A DNA stretch of 64,000 bases, taken from assembly GCF_033958435.1 (NCBI RefSeq), contig NC_134138.1, positions 186,655,298 to 186,719,297 of the forward strand. Reading direction: 5' to 3'. The translations under genes were made by a program, and so were the position numbers. This document shows, one piece after another, positions 48,153 to 60,543 of the stretch; positions within the stretch are counted from its first letter, which is position 1; each line of letters begins with the position of its first letter. A model generated the notes under the pieces. It did not search any database, was not told where the DNA came from, and saw only the letters and a program-made list of their open reading frames with translations. This stretch comes from Carettochelys insculpta. Lineage: Eukaryota > Chordata > Testudines > Carettochelyidae.

Positions 48153-48244
48153 AAAACAAAAAAGCAGTCCAGGAGCACTTTAAAGACTAACAAAATAATG
48201 TATTTGTTAGTCTTTAAAGTGCTCCTGGACTGCTTTTTTGTTTT
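48153..48244. repeat. Short perfect fold-back palindrome
   Basis: Arms of about 44 nt (AAAACAAAAAAGCAGTCCAGG...GACTAACAAAATA and its inverse) around a three-base loop. The shared TTAGTCTTTAAAGTGCTCC...CTGC words link it to 12243-12325 and to the larger fold-backs. Confidence 0.85.
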
Positions 48245-49245
48245 GCTAGTACATAGACTAGCACGGCTCCCTCTCTGTTACTATTCATCTCCGCATATAT
48301 TTCACTGCCCTGATGCGTGACAAAAACTGAGGTAATCAGAGCAGCCTGTTTTCTAGGTGCCCAGGAAGGCTGTCAGTGTCCCTACAAACATACTGGTGAA
48401 ATGATACTCATTCGATGTGGAGGTCGGTGAGGGGTTCTAAAGGAAGAAAGTTTGTCCACCTACTGCACCTTAATCTGAATAGAAACTCTTGTCTGAACAC
48501 TATAGGCTTCCACTCCAACTACTTTATTTTTCTACATCCGTCAAAAAAAGTGTTCGCCTTGGAACAGGTGGCAGACTGCATCTCCTGAACGGCTTGCGGC
48601 GAATTTAGAAGATAACAGATTAAACCTGAAACATCAGAAGCTGAAAAAAGGGGTCTTGGAAGAGGGACCAGGTGATGCAGAGAATGCTGCCACCTTCTGT
48701 TTGATTACTGACAGCTACCTGCTAACTGTGTGGGTTGGTGTTTTTTCTTTACAAACTATCTGCTTAGAAAGACTTGTTGGATGGAGGGGGAAGGAAAACG
48801 CCTGTAAAACTGAACACCTCTTGTGGACGTGGGCTTCACTGTCCACTGCTTTCATTGAACTGCTGACCTGAGTAGGGATGCAAAGATCTGAGCCATGGCA
48901 TTACAACAAACACCCCAGCTGAAAAAAAAGATTGACCAGACTATGGGTGAGTTTGTGTGGCTTGTAGTTAAGGGGGTGGGGCGGAAATCACCTTTTTATG
49001 TACAAATGCAGCAACTAGGATACAGAAAATCAGCCACACACAGGAACTATGGTGTTTCACAATCTGTTTTTAGTCAATTAGGATAGAACCACACTTCAAG
49101 AGTGTATGGGAGAAAGGGATTTTGCGGTACAAGTCTGTGGCTATTAATTTACTGTCATTAATGGACAAATGTTTGGTGTAAGTGCCTGTGACCCCCAAAT
49201 GCTTGAAAACTAGAACAAGGTGGAAGCGATATGAAATGTAGTGGT

Positions 49246-49246
<1 letters not shown>
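48245..49246. other. No gene recognised
   Basis: No exon or repeat boundary supported. Confidence 0.45.

Positions 49247-49278
<32 letters not shown>
49247..49278. repeat. (TG)n microsatellite
   Basis: Uninterrupted TG run. Confidence 0.95.
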
Positions 49279-49279
<1 letters not shown>

Positions 49280-49989
49280 ACAATTCCTTAACTAGGTGAA
49301 ATTTTGCGACTGTCAGTTTGTAGTGGTTGACTTACAAAGAATATTAGATTATTAACCCTACCACGACAGAACAGAACAAAATTACCAAAGTCACACCCCT
49401 ACTTCCAATTCTCCCAGGATTAGAAATGGACTCACCTTTTTTCGATTTTTTTCAAACGCATTAGTTTATACTGAAAGCATAGTCAAAATAGTCATTCAAT
49501 ATTTCATTTAGCAAAAATCCCACATGCAGGTCAGTGTTTCATACTTTGAGAATATTTGAATGTAAATGCCTTTTTTTTTCTTTTAAGAAAAAGTTTTTGA
49601 AAAAAATTTCCTGGGGGAAAAAAGTGAGGAGAAATCCAGCCAGTTATAGATTGGTAACTAAAGGAAATCTTTCTTTAGTTAGTACCAAATGGTTTAAAGT
49701 TGGGATTTGGAAGAGAAGGTCCCTAGTTCTACCCCCTGTTGTTGATGACTGAAGTCTGTTACTACAGTTTAGAAGATCTCAGGGATACCTCCTTAGTCAA
49801 AAGAAATTCTAATGTTCTTTCCGGAGTTTACTCTTTTGCGCTCTCTCTCTCTCTCACACACACACTTCTCAGCTTGGAGAGTGAAGCTAGTACTGACTGT
49901 TTGCTCAGCTCCCAGCCCCTATTACCTTTTCTTTACTTAAAAATATTGATGTAGCTTATCATTTGGACTCATGGTAAAGAGACTCTGTG

Positions 49990-50170
49990 GAATTCAAGAG
50001 ATTTTAGCAACCAGCACCCACCATCAATCTCAGCCTTGACCATTCCACACGAGAGATCAATTTCCCAGATACCACAGTACAAATCACTGATGGCCAAATC
50101 AATACCACTCTCTCCTGGAAACCTACTGACTGCTACACTTACCTATATGCTGCCATCTAGGACACATCAT
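49990..50170 (+). mobile_element. Penelope-like retroelement fragment
   Basis: Translation of about 50045-50155 reads REINFPDTTVQITDGQIN, then TTLSWKPTDCYTYLYAAI. This matches the conserved 'F-L-D-T-T ... T-T-L-Y-R-K-P-T-D ... Y-L-H' region of Penelope-like reverse transcriptases. A stop follows at once, and the rest is missing or replaced by the next repeat. Confidence 0.6.
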
Positions 50171-50639
50171 GCTGTACTGGTCAGTTTCCCAGCTCTGCAA
50201 GCAGAGAGGAGCCCTGAGCCAGGCTGCCACCTGGATTCTTGCTCCCCTCCACTCACTGGGGCCACAAAACTGCACTGCCCTTGTCAGTGGCAGCAGCTGA
50301 CTGACAGGAGCAGCTGCCACCCCTGACAGGAGCCATTTCCTCACCCATGCCGGAGGCGGCAGCCTCCCTGCTGCTATCAAGGCAGCAGCCAAGAGTTAGG
50401 CTGCTGTCCCAAGAAGAGCAGGGAAACTAAGCAGTGCATCTGCAATGGCCAGTTTCCCCTGTCCTGTGAGTGGTGGGCAGCCCAGAGCCAGGTTCTCAGC
50501 TACCCATCACTCACAGGAGACAGAAAACTGACTAGCACTGCCACACTGGTCAGTTTCCAGGCTCCCGAGTTGCATGAATTTTCTTACGTGGGGGTGCACA
50601 AGAACACAACCCCCATGTAAGTCAGGGGTCTATTGTACT
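50171..50639. mobile_element. Tigger-like MITE, right end clear
   Basis: Ends CCCCCATGTAAGTCAGGGGTCTATTGTA, inverse of the TACAATAG..-type ends seen at 53583. Internal text (CAGTTTCCCAGCTCTGCAAGCAG) resembles 54340-54400. It abuts the CR1 at a TA. Confidence 0.5.
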
Positions 50640-52160
50640 CCTTCCTAGGCAGCTGTTTCCCATGCTGTATGTATGAAGCGGATCGGTAAGTGGAGTACTT
50701 TGCATTTGTCCTCATTGAACTTCATCCTGTTTACCTCAGACCATTTCTCCAGTTCGTCCAGATCATTCTGAATTATCCTCCAAAGCAGCTGCAACCCCTC
50801 CCAGCTTGGTATCATCAGCAAACTTTGAGCATTTTCTATGCCAATAGCTAAACCATTGATGAAGATGTTGAATAGAGCCAGTCCCAAATACATACGTCTT
50901 CCGCACCCCGCTTATGTCCTTCCAGCATGACAGCAAGCCATTAAAAACTACTGAGAATAGTTGTCCAGCCAGTTATGCACCCACTTTATAGTAGCTCCAT
51001 CTAAGTTGTATTTGCCTAGTTTATTGATACAATCATACAAGATCATATCAAATGCCTTACTAAAGTCTAAGTATACCACATGCTCTGCTTCTCCCTTATC
51101 CACAAAGCTTGTTATTCTGTGGAAAAAAAAAGCTACCAGATTGCTCTGGCATGATTTGTTCTTTACAAATCCATGCTGGCTGTTACCTATTACTTTATTT
51201 TCTTCCAGTTGTTTCCAGATTAATTCCTTAATTACTTGCTCCATTATTTCTCCTGGCACAGAAGTTAAACTGACTGGGCTGTAGTTTCCTGGGTTCTTTT
51301 TTTCCTTTTTATAAATGGGCACAATGTTTGCCTTTTTCCAGTCTTCTGGAATCTCTCCTAACTTCCAGAACTTTTCAAAGATGATAGAGGAGATATCAGA
51401 ACTGTTAGCTATCAGCTCTGATTATTCTAGGATACATTTCATCAGGCGCTGGTGACCTTGCAGACATCTAAGTAGTTTTTAACTTGTTCTTTTTTTTAAG
51501 TCTATCCTCTAAACCTACCCACTTTCCACTAGCATTAGCTAGGTTAGAAATTTCTGCATCGGACTTCCTGGTGAAGACCGAAACAAAGAAGCCATTTCCA
51601 AGTTTCCTGATATTGTTCCACCCTCTTCACTGAGCAGTAGGCCTACCCTGTCCTTGGTCTCTCTCATGCTTCTAATATATTTACAGACTGTTTTGTTACC
51701 TTTTGTCTCTAGCGAGTTTGAGCTTGTTCTGTGCCTTTGCCTTTCCAACCTTGTACCTTCATACGTGTATTTTTGCTTATATTTATCCTTTGTGATTTCT
51801 TGATTTCCAGGTTTTAGATGATTCCTTTTTGATTTTCAGATCACGTAAGATCTCCTGGTTAAGCTAAGGTGGTCTTTTACCATACTTTGTATCTTTCCTA
51901 TGCAGGGGTGTAGCTTGCTTTCGGGCTTTTAATAATGTCCCTGTGAAAAACTGCCAACTCTTCAGTGTTTTTCCTCTGTCTTGCTTCCCATGGGACCTTA
52001 CCTACCAGCTCTCTGGGTTAACCAAAATCTGCCTTCCTGAAATCCATTGTCTCTTTTTGCTTTTCTCCCTTTCACCATTTCTCGGAATCATGAACTCTGA
52101 TTTCATAGTCACTTTCTACCAAGCTGCCTTCCACTTGCAGATTCTTCCTGAAGGTAAATG
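50640..52160 (-). mobile_element. CR1 LINE fragment (linker and RT)
   Basis: Frames at 51322-50948 ([35 protein letters not shown]) and 50893-50645 (LALFNIFINGLAIG...) match the CR1 at 37353-41600 over its 38050-39640 part. The catalytic FADD box is lost. The 3' end is missing: the sequence stops at a Tigger-like MITE at 50639. Confidence 0.88.
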
Positions 52161-53582
52161 AGAGGGCTGGACAATACTACATGAACTGGGAATATGGAAA
52201 TCTAACACACTGCTGGAGCTTGGCTGCCTTGGTTCTGTATGGTCTTCCCTCTGTTTAAGCAACAGATACCTCCGGATTCAGCTGGAAAGGTCTTCCTGTG
52301 GCTTAAAAGCCTTCAGCTGAGATATAATGCTAATATGCAAAATAGTATCAAGCCATTCATAAAGAAATTCAGTCTCCTCTCTTCTGCTAGAAGACAGTAC
52401 TTATTTGCTATGGGACAACATTTTCCAAGAATCTCCTCTTGGGGGGAACTAATTTTAGGATGAATAAAACCTAGAACAAGAAAAATACAAAAACCCAACC
52501 CCAGAAGAATGCAGCATAAACATGGTTAATATTTACTCACTGTCAAGTGCCTGTTTTAATAGGCTACATATGTAAGTACAGGAGCACCTTCAAACTGCTA
52601 TTACCAACAGAGTAGTCCCAGGAGATTCTGTTTACCAGAAAAGTGGCCAGATTGACACCACCTAGTGGTATGCTATAGGAAAGCTGTTATACAGTTTAAA
52701 TAAAGAAAATTACGTGTGCTGGTAAAACCACAGGGTAGAGGAAATGTGGCATTCAGGATGTGATGCTAGAAAATTTACTGTAATATTTCAGATGGGAAAC
52801 AACTAGGCAGAGGAATCTGTTTACCTAGGATATAAAGCTCTTGGGCAAAGATGCTATTGTGTAATTTATCAAGACACAGGAGGGAAACCACAAATTTATC
52901 ATCTAGTTAGTCCCAGACAGAAATCAGTGACTTTTTGAATTAAATTGTGTCATGTTGCATATACACAGTGTTAACAGCACAGGCCCTATCATCTATGGTA
53001 GTAAAATTGTGGCACGGTATTAACATTGACCAACCTATTGCAACACAATTCCCCCATTCAAATCACCCCTCCACTCCCATTTGATAGATTTATTCAGCTG
53101 GATGTTAAGATTCCCACACTGAACATTTGAAGAGAGGTTGGCTGTTAAGTTCAAATTTCAATTTTAAATCAGCCAATTTTATAGGGGAAAAAAATCAATG
53201 AAACAATCTGAATAAATGCCATGAGGTTGTTTTGCTTTTACAATGCATTAAAGGCTGAACACTTTAGCCTCTTGATGAGACCTGATTACTTATAAAGACT
53301 GGGGGAAATATTGTGGAAAGCAATCCAGTTTTCTAACAACCTTAAGAGTGAGACCCTGCAGCTGACAATGGAAAACTACTTATTCCAGTTCAGGTCTATA
53401 ATTTCACAACAACATGTCTGGCTAAGCAAACCATCTTTGGGATTCTCTTTTCCTATTACAAAGTCAATTCAGGTAACAATTGTTTCCTGCAATGTAGAAT
53501 AATCTGGGAAATATGCTGACATTTCTGTTTTCTACAAAATGTGTCACATTTTTCAATTCTTTTGACTCTACAGTGGCATAGT
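52161..53582. other. No gene recognised
   Basis: AT-rich, no supported exon. Confidence 0.45.
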
Positions 53583-54228
53583 ACAATAGTGCCTCGATTT
53601 ATGTGAGGGTTCTGTTCCCACGCACCCTCACGTAACTCGAATTTTGCGTAAGTTGGGGGTGGGGAGGGGCTTTTTCTCCCGACTGAATACACGTTCTACT
53701 GCTGGGGAAGCAACAGGAGCACCTGGAGCTCCTTTGAAAGGTAAGCCGTGGGGCTGGGGAGGGCAGTTGGGAAAGGTGAAGCCTGTGGTGGGTTAGGGCT
53801 GTGGGGGGGGTGGAGTTGAACCAGGGCGGGGGAGTTGAACCAGAGCTATGCACAGGGAGGGAGAGGGGGGCACAGTTGAACTGGGGCAGGTGATTTGAAC
53901 CAGAGCCGCATGTGGGGTGTTTGACCCAGGTCAGGGGATGTGCATGTGTGTTGAGCTGGAACTGCATACAGTGGTGGGGCATTCAGCCGGAGCCACGGGA
54001 GGAGGGGGCATTAAGCTGGAGCCGTGCTTGGGTGGTGAGCCAGCAGGGAAGCCGTTGAACTGGAGCTGAGCATGAGGGTGGTAAGCTGGAGCCAGGGGCG
54101 GGGGGTGAGCGGGAGCTGTATTAGGCTGGTAAGCAGGGCTCGGGGAAGGGGGACGAGATTTGAACCAGAGCCAGAGGGAGTAATGTGATTTAAGCGCAAC
54201 TCGAAATCATGCATTTTGAGGTTTTATT
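53583..54228. mobile_element. Tigger-like MITE with purine-rich core
   Basis: Left end TACAATAGTGCCTCGATTTATGTGAGGG, right end CGAAATCATGCATTTTGAGGTTTTATTGTA (inverted, TA-flanked). The core is a repetitive GAACCAGAGC / GGTGAGC purine-rich tract. Confidence 0.6.
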
Positions 54229-54556
54229 GTATAGTAAACCCTCGAGTTACGCAGGGGTTGCATGCCTGCATAACTCAAATTTTTGCACAAGTCAAGGGGA
54301 GCCAAGGGGGCAACCTGCTTCCTGGCTCCCTGCTGCTTGTGGGACCTGGGAAACTGATCAATCAACTCGTGGATGGTCAGCTTCCTGGTTCCTGCAAGCA
54401 GGGGACCCAGGAACCAGGTTAAGAACCTTCTCCCTCCCTGCCCCCGGCCACTCCAGCTGCAGGTCTCCTCGCCCCCCCATATTCCCCTGCCACACACCCC
54501 TCTAGTGTAAAAGCGAGATACATGAATTCAACACATGTGTATCTCAAAGCATTACT
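54229..54556. mobile_element. Second Tigger-like MITE, adjacent
   Basis: Left TAGTAAACCCTCGAGTTACGCAGGGG, right ATGTGTATCTCAAAGCATTACTGCA (inverted). It follows the previous copy with almost no spacer. Confidence 0.6.
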
Positions 54557-55020
54557 GCATTCACTCCTGCATAATATTCTAGTATTTTACAAATGATATG
54601 CTTCCTTCCTGGCCAACATGTTCAGTTTGACTCATTAACAGTTGAGAAAGCCCAGAGGCTACATAGTACTATTAATAGCAATAAATGCTTAAAAACAAAC
54701 CCTGGGAACATAGTAGAAAAGGTGTCCTAACACCTTACTATTTTGGAAACACAAAAAGGCATTAAAAGTTAGTGTCATTTTCCAGATAGGAAATTTTTAG
54801 TTTGTTGTTTCTGGGAGCAGTTACTCATATCTAGTACTCAGCTACCTAGAAAACAAAACAAAAAAACCCTTAAGATCAAGACCCACTGATACACCCCAGA
54901 TCGCAGAAACTTGATATAAAAACTCTAAATGCAATTTTTTGTATCTAAGCATGGTTAAGTTGAAATATTTTCCAGAGTGAGTACTTTACTCTGTAGTTGC
55001 ATTAAAAGTATATCATACAG
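54557..55020. other. No gene recognised
   Basis: AT-rich. Probably immediately downstream of SEPTIN7, or part of a longer 3' UTR. Confidence 0.4.
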
Positions 55021-55043
55021 AAGCAGGTTACATCACAACATTG

Positions 55044-55987
55044 TTTATTATGTGACTTTTTACAATACAAACAAAAATACAGAAATGCAGTATATGAATA
55101 CAGCTAAATGCAAAATGGTGACATTTTTCTCGAGGCCATGATTCCCATTTCTAGTAAAATAAAGACAGACTGCACACAGGTAGAAACAGGCTGGTAGTTA
55201 ACTCCACAATTTTGCCTAAAAATGACCTATAAATGCATTTTCCTGCTACTTACCATAACATGTAAAAGGAGTTAAAGGAAAGATTTATTCACTGGTTCCT
55301 ACCATATGAAAGAAACTATATTCTATTTAGCAGGGCCAATATATGGAAAAATATCTAAATTAAATGTTATTACAAAAAATGAAGCAGTAATGAAATTCTT
55401 CTGGCTAAAGTAGTTACTAAATGAGGATAGAATATATTTAAAGAAACCAAAACAAAAAGGGTTGTTATAAAAAGCTTTAGGTGCACTCTTTTTTCCATGT
55501 GTATTTTTAAACAATGGAAGTGTCAAAAAATAGGGTCAACTGTGTTAGCCTAAATTACATTATTATATATGCTGCACTGAATGGAATTCTTGTATTATAA
55601 TAGAGAAGCATAGTTTGTAACATATTATGGCAATTTATCCCCACTGAAAACCTTCCAGAGTCCTTGTATTTTGGAATATCCTGTAAACAAAATACCACCA
55701 GAACATGATTGTACAACAGTAAAATGTTTTCTTTTGCATTAAAATGAGATCTGTTTTAAAAAGAAAAAGGAAAAGGTACTTAGAGCTGTTATTATTCCAA
55801 GTACACAACATCCTAGACAATTCAAGGCATCTCAATCTGCATCAATTTTAACAAAAAATTTGTCATGCTGTTAAATCCATTGTTATGGGTACAACTGGTG
55901 CAAAATTGGTCAAATGGACCCAACGAACACTGATGTCCAGGCTGGCATATTGGCAACTAATACATAACTGGTGGTCGGTAGAAGTAT
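55044..55987 (-). other. SEPTIN7: SEPTIN7 3' untranslated region (inferred)
   Basis: AT-rich sequence following the stop codon on the minus strand. AATAAA reads on the minus strand at 55049-55044, a candidate polyadenylation signal. The true end is unknown. Confidence 0.45.
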
Positions 55988-56027
55988 TTAAAAGATCTTC
56001 CCTTTCTTCTTGTTCTTTTCCAAGGTT
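55988..56027 (-). CDS. SEPTIN7: SEPTIN7 last coding exon
   Basis: After the acceptor TTTTCTTAG the exon completes an Arg codon, encodes TLEKNKKKGKIF and ends in TAA at 55990-55988. This basic tail is the known C-terminus of vertebrate septin 7, which follows the coiled coil. The preceding intron (56568-56028) is 541 nt, with GTAAGG at its start. Confidence 0.93.
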
Positions 56028-56568
56028 CTAAGAAAATAAAACATTTCAAAATTAAAACATTTTAGGGACAAAATTCAGCACATGTATAAAACAGTTTTCA
56101 GCTGTTCTGGTTTAGACATGAGGAATTTTCCTTGGCATGCTATGCACACAGCACTGATATAGCAATAATTTTGTCATTATGCTCCTACTGCCAGTTGATG
56201 GCTTTCAATCAGATATCTGAATTGCCAACCAACCTTCAAATAAAATCCAAAGAAAGATAAGTAAATTAAAGTCAGCCTTCAAGTTTTAATAAAGTTTTCC
56301 TACAGCGATGAATGGTATCTGTTCCGACTGGTTTTATTTAGCAAGTAATGAATGCGTGTCTGCCTGCTGTGGACGGTGGCATTCTCCACATTTCCAAAAT
56401 ACGCTCATTTACACTAAAAAGCAGTGTGACCTTTTCCACTATTTTTGAGTGGGCCAAGCAGAAACGCTACTGATCAAAATGTACAGAGAAGACCACACTT
56501 TCTTTTAACATTACACAACAGGTGGAACATAGCTACAAGCAGCTTCAGAAAACAAAAATCCCCCTTAC

Positions 56569-56708
56569 CTGGAAGAATTCTGTTGCTCCAAAATACGCTG
56601 TTGAGCTTCCCAATTTGCTTTCTCATCCTCAAACTGGCGGCGCTTTTCCTCTAATTCTTTATGCTGTGCCTCCAAGTTCTTTTTCATTTGTTCATGGCGT
56701 CGTTGAAG
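56569..56708 (-). CDS. SEPTIN7: SEPTIN7 penultimate coding exon
   Basis: 140 nt encode [19 protein letters not shown], then [19 protein letters not shown], then ILEQQNSSR (last codon split). The segment is highly charged with hydrophobic heptads, the C-terminal coiled coil of septin 7 that pairs with other septins. The acceptor is a pyrimidine-rich TTTTTAG; the donor is CCAG/GTAAGG. Frame phases agree with both neighbouring exons. The sequence matches the vertebrate protein closely as I know it, indicating strong constraint. Confidence 0.95.
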
Positions 56709-57654
56709 CTAAAAATTGAGGCATAGTACCTAGTCAAACACTATACAAACTCTGCAACACTAGAAACAAAATTAGGAGTTGCACTGTGGCATATGCCCCA
56801 GCTACTGTAACTAGGTGAGGAACTGGTTAGAGATCAAAGCTGCTGATTCCCCTCTTTACAGTTCCCAACTTTTCTTCACCATCTTCCCTCCAAACTTCTT
56901 GAGCACGGGGACTATAGCTCCTCTTTATCATTGATAACATTCCAGTGCCTCAAAACCACAATGCTATTATGCAATTGTAAAAGTAAAGGTCACGACCAGA
57001 AAAAAACCCAGCTGGACACAGACCAGGGAGCACAAAGCAACAAGATTATTAGAACAGCATAAGCACTTATCACAGCCAATCACAATCAACGAGCCTCCTC
57101 AGTTTCATTCTAATCTACTGCTTTTGAAGCAGATCATTCCCCTACTCGGATTTTTATGACTGATCACTAGGTCAATAATGTCTTTGGGGTGAAGGATGCC
57201 AGGAAGAGCACAGGGAAAGGTGTTAAAACCACTCTACTAGTTGCTACATGATGTTTAAAGACATGTTTAAAATAATTAGCTAAGATTTTAAAACACTACC
57301 TTTCTCTCTAACGTGGATAGGGCCTAAATGATTGACATCTTCTGGGCACAGCTAGCTTTTGCCAGTGATGTCTTCCCCTTACGGCGACTCCCCTCTCATT
57401 CAAGAAATCTACCATATGCTCTCCCCCCGTGCCAGCATAACCCACTAGTGCAGGCTGAATCTACACCAGTGACAAGGGGTTCACCATTACTAGGACATGC
57501 ACCTCCCTGGGTAATGTTACTTAGGTCAACAGAGACATTCTTCCTAACAGTATTTACACCAGGATTAAGTTGGCAAAACTATAGGGGACAGAAGTGAGGA
57601 TTTTCTATGCCTCTGACTGCTGTACCTATGTCAACCTAAATTTTCTGGAAAATC

Positions 57655-57735
57655 AGTGAGTACTGTGGTCCCTTCAAGACTCACCGATTTATTTAAGCAT
57701 AAGTTTTCCTGGGCAAAAGCCTACTTTGTAAGGCT
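57655..57735. repeat. Partial fold-back family copy
   Basis: GTGGTCCCTTCAAGACTCACCGATTTATTTAAGCATAAGTTTTCCTGGGCAAAAGCCTACTTTGTA echoes the family words GCATAAGCTTTCGTGG...CACTTCGTC. Confidence 0.5.
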
Positions 57736-58837
57736 TGACTCCCTTCACTGGCTCTCTCTCCCCTTCAATATTGGATACAAGCTTTGAAATTTTATTTTCA
57801 AAGCCATGCACAACTCAATTTGTACTTATCGTGCTGCTATTCCTTTCTCCTACCCTTCACCTGCTTTGTGTTCCTCTTAAGCCTCCTTCTCAAATGCCCC
57901 TTGTATTTGTCTCCTGTCTTGCCTTCACACGATTTCACTTCCTCTACTTGTACATCCACCTTCTCACAAACCTTAAAGTTAAGGTATCTCTGACAATATA
58001 AAATCATATCTATGTATATTACATATGATTTCTTCAAAACTGAAGTAAAAAGTTTGCATTTTGAATATGCCCATTAGGAATGAGGCATGTGCTGTGGGCA
58101 ACTATGTAAAACAGAGGTCAGGAACATCTGGATATAGTATAGGTGGTAGGAGGCAAACTGCAGTTCGTTTAGGTATCAGTACTGCATTTACAGGTGACTT
58201 TCATGAATCTACATGATTGCAATGACAAGTATTCTGCAGCCAACATAATACATTTAAATAATTTCATTTGGAGATTTCCAGGACTACTAGAAAAATTAAA
58301 ATGTAACTGCTGTAACAATATATGCTCTGGTAAGGCCTTTGAAAGTCCCCCATAGTAAAGCTGCCAATGCTTGTGAGTCTCTCTCGAAGACTTCGTAGTG
58401 ATCTGCAGGTGGGTGTGTGAGTACACACATGAATGGTGGGGCTACCCATGGAGATAACAGAAAGAGATGCTTTTATCCATCTTTAAAGTGTAACAATGGG
58501 TATAAGGTTTAAAAATGAATAAAGCATAAACTGCTGTCACTTTTGTTTATTTTTAGTGCCAGCCCACATTCTCTGTAACCCTCCCACCTCTTCCATGTGT
58601 CCTGTACGCTTTTCTTCATGCTCCATGTCTTCTACATCCCTCCTTTCCATGACCTGTGTCCTGAAAGACATGCTTTTCATGCACGCACCAGACCCACAGC
58701 ACACATGCTGAAATACTGAGACATACTCCCTGAACCCAATTCCAATCTTCCTGTCAATACCTTCTGCCATCTTTGAACTTGCACAGCTTAAATGTGCAGA
58801 TATAGTAGGCATACTAAGGTGCATTAGGAGGAGCATT

Positions 58838-59395
58838 TTGAGCAGGTCTAGAGTAGTAGTTCACCTCTATTCAGCACTGGTGAGACCACATCTGTAATAC
58901 TATGTCCAGTTTTGGGGCCCCCCCCAGTATAAAAAGGATGTGGATTTTCTGGAGCAGGTTCAGTGGAGGGCAACAAAAATGATTAAGGGCCGGAACACAA
59001 GACCTATGAGGATAGGCTGAGGGATTTGGGCTTGTTTAGTTTACAGAAGAGAAGACTTAGAGGTGATTTAATAGCAGCCTTCAACTTCCTGAAGGGGAGC
59101 TCTAAAGAGAAGGGTGAGAAACTGTTCTCAGTGGTGTCAGATGGCAGAACAAGGAGTAACAGTCTGAAGTTAAAGACGGAGAGGTGTAGGTTAGATATTA
59201 GGAAAAGCTCCTTCATCAGGAGGGTAGTGAAGCATTGGAATACGTTGCCTAGAGAGGTGGTGGATTCTCCATCCCTCGAGGTTAAGTCCCGGCTTAACAA
59301 GGTCCTGACTGGGATGACTTAGTGAGGGTTGATCCTGCTTGAAGCAGGGGGCTGGACTAGATAACCTCCTGAGGTCCCTTCCAGCTCTGATTCTA
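58838..59395 (+). mobile_element. CR1 LINE 3'-end fragment in a SEPTIN7 intron
   Basis: Plus-strand reading gives LYSALVRPHL..., then at 59026-59322 GLFSLQKRRLRGDLIAAFNF and CRLDIRKSSFIRRVVKHWNT, the CR1 ORF2 C-terminus. The 3' end TTGATCCTGCTTGAAGCAGGGGG...CCTTCCAGCTCTGATTCTA follows. Oriented antisense to SEPTIN7. Confidence 0.92.
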
Positions 59396-59953
59396 TATTT
59401 ACAACTTCAATAGGGAGTAAAAAGCATACACTAGGAAGGCAGAACGGGTCAATGGAGAAGTTATGTAGGTAGACTTCAGTGGATTGGGTATAAAAGAGGA
59501 GAGTTTGGATAGTGGGGGAGGGCAGCAAGGCTGGACAAAGAAGGGTAACAGGCTATCACTATCCACTTCTCTCCCACTATTTTGTCTGCCTCCTTGGCTC
59601 CTCCCAGAGCAGCTGGCAGCCACTATTGCCACAAGTTTCCTGTAGACTACTAAGAAATGTTTTAATTTGCAGCTTTGATTGTTGCACTGGGCTGTTTTGG
59701 AAAAGACTAGTCTAGACTTTGCTCAGAAGAGTGTATAGGCTAAGGCAAAAGACAAATAAAGTGACATGAGGGGTGAGTGACAGTTTAATTTTTATACAGA
59801 TTTACAGTTTTTAGACATTACAATAGTTAGAAAAATTGCAAGACATCTGTCTGCTCCTTCAGTTATCTGAATGATTTGTCACAGGCATGGCAGAGTGAAG
59901 GATTTCAAGAAAGGGTTTTATTATTGCTAAAAAAGTGTCACATTAGCCAATTT

Positions 59954-60196
59954 TCAGAGGGGTAGCCGTGTTAGTCTGGATCTGTAACAGCAACGAAAGG
60001 TCCTGTGGCACCTTATAGACTAACAGAAAAGTTTTGAGCATGAGCTTTCGTGAGCACAGACTCACTTCATCAGATGCTGGTCCTGGAAATTTCCAAGATC
60101 AGCATCTGATGAAGTGAGTCTGTGCTCACAAAAGCTCATGCTCAAAACTTTTCTGTTAGTCTATAAGGCGCCACAGGACCCTTCGTTGCTCTTAGC
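59954..60196. repeat. Fold-back palindrome in a SEPTIN7 intron
   Basis: Arms of about 95 nt (59988-60082 and 60097-60191) around a 14-nt loop. Pairs include AGGTCCTGTGGCACC / GGCGCCACAGGACC and CACTTCATCAGATGCTG / CAGCATCTGATGAAGTG. Preceded by the family edge TCAGAGGGGTAGCCGTGTTAGTCTGGATCTG. Confidence 0.88.
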
Positions 60197-60543
60197 CAAT
60201 TTATGCATTTTCTGCAATCTAAAGTAACATTAAGTAACATCAAAGAATGACATGGGACTACAGCATAGATTTTTAGCATACTATGATTATGGAAGTGAAG
60301 TTGGGCATGTTTAAATGTGAAAGTTACGTTGAAAAATACATGCTTGCCTCCTTTATTTAGGAAACATAACTTGGACAGTTAGTCAAAACTTCATTTAAAT
60401 TCTAACTCCTGGTTATATTCGTAACTAGGGAGCCATGAGGGAATCTTCAAACCACATGTACATTACAGTGTCCTTGAGGAAAGCATTCCCTCCATCAGAC
60501 AACACTAAGCAGACTACTGGTATTTAATATACATTTTGGTTAC

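Larger units (their letters stand above)
56709..60543 (-). other. SEPTIN7: SEPTIN7 intron (3.8 kb) with repeats
   Basis: Intron between the two coiled-coil exons. It holds a partial fold-back repeat (about 57655-57735), a CR1 3' fragment (58838-59395) and a hairpin repeat (59954-60196). No further exon was seen inside. Confidence 0.85.
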
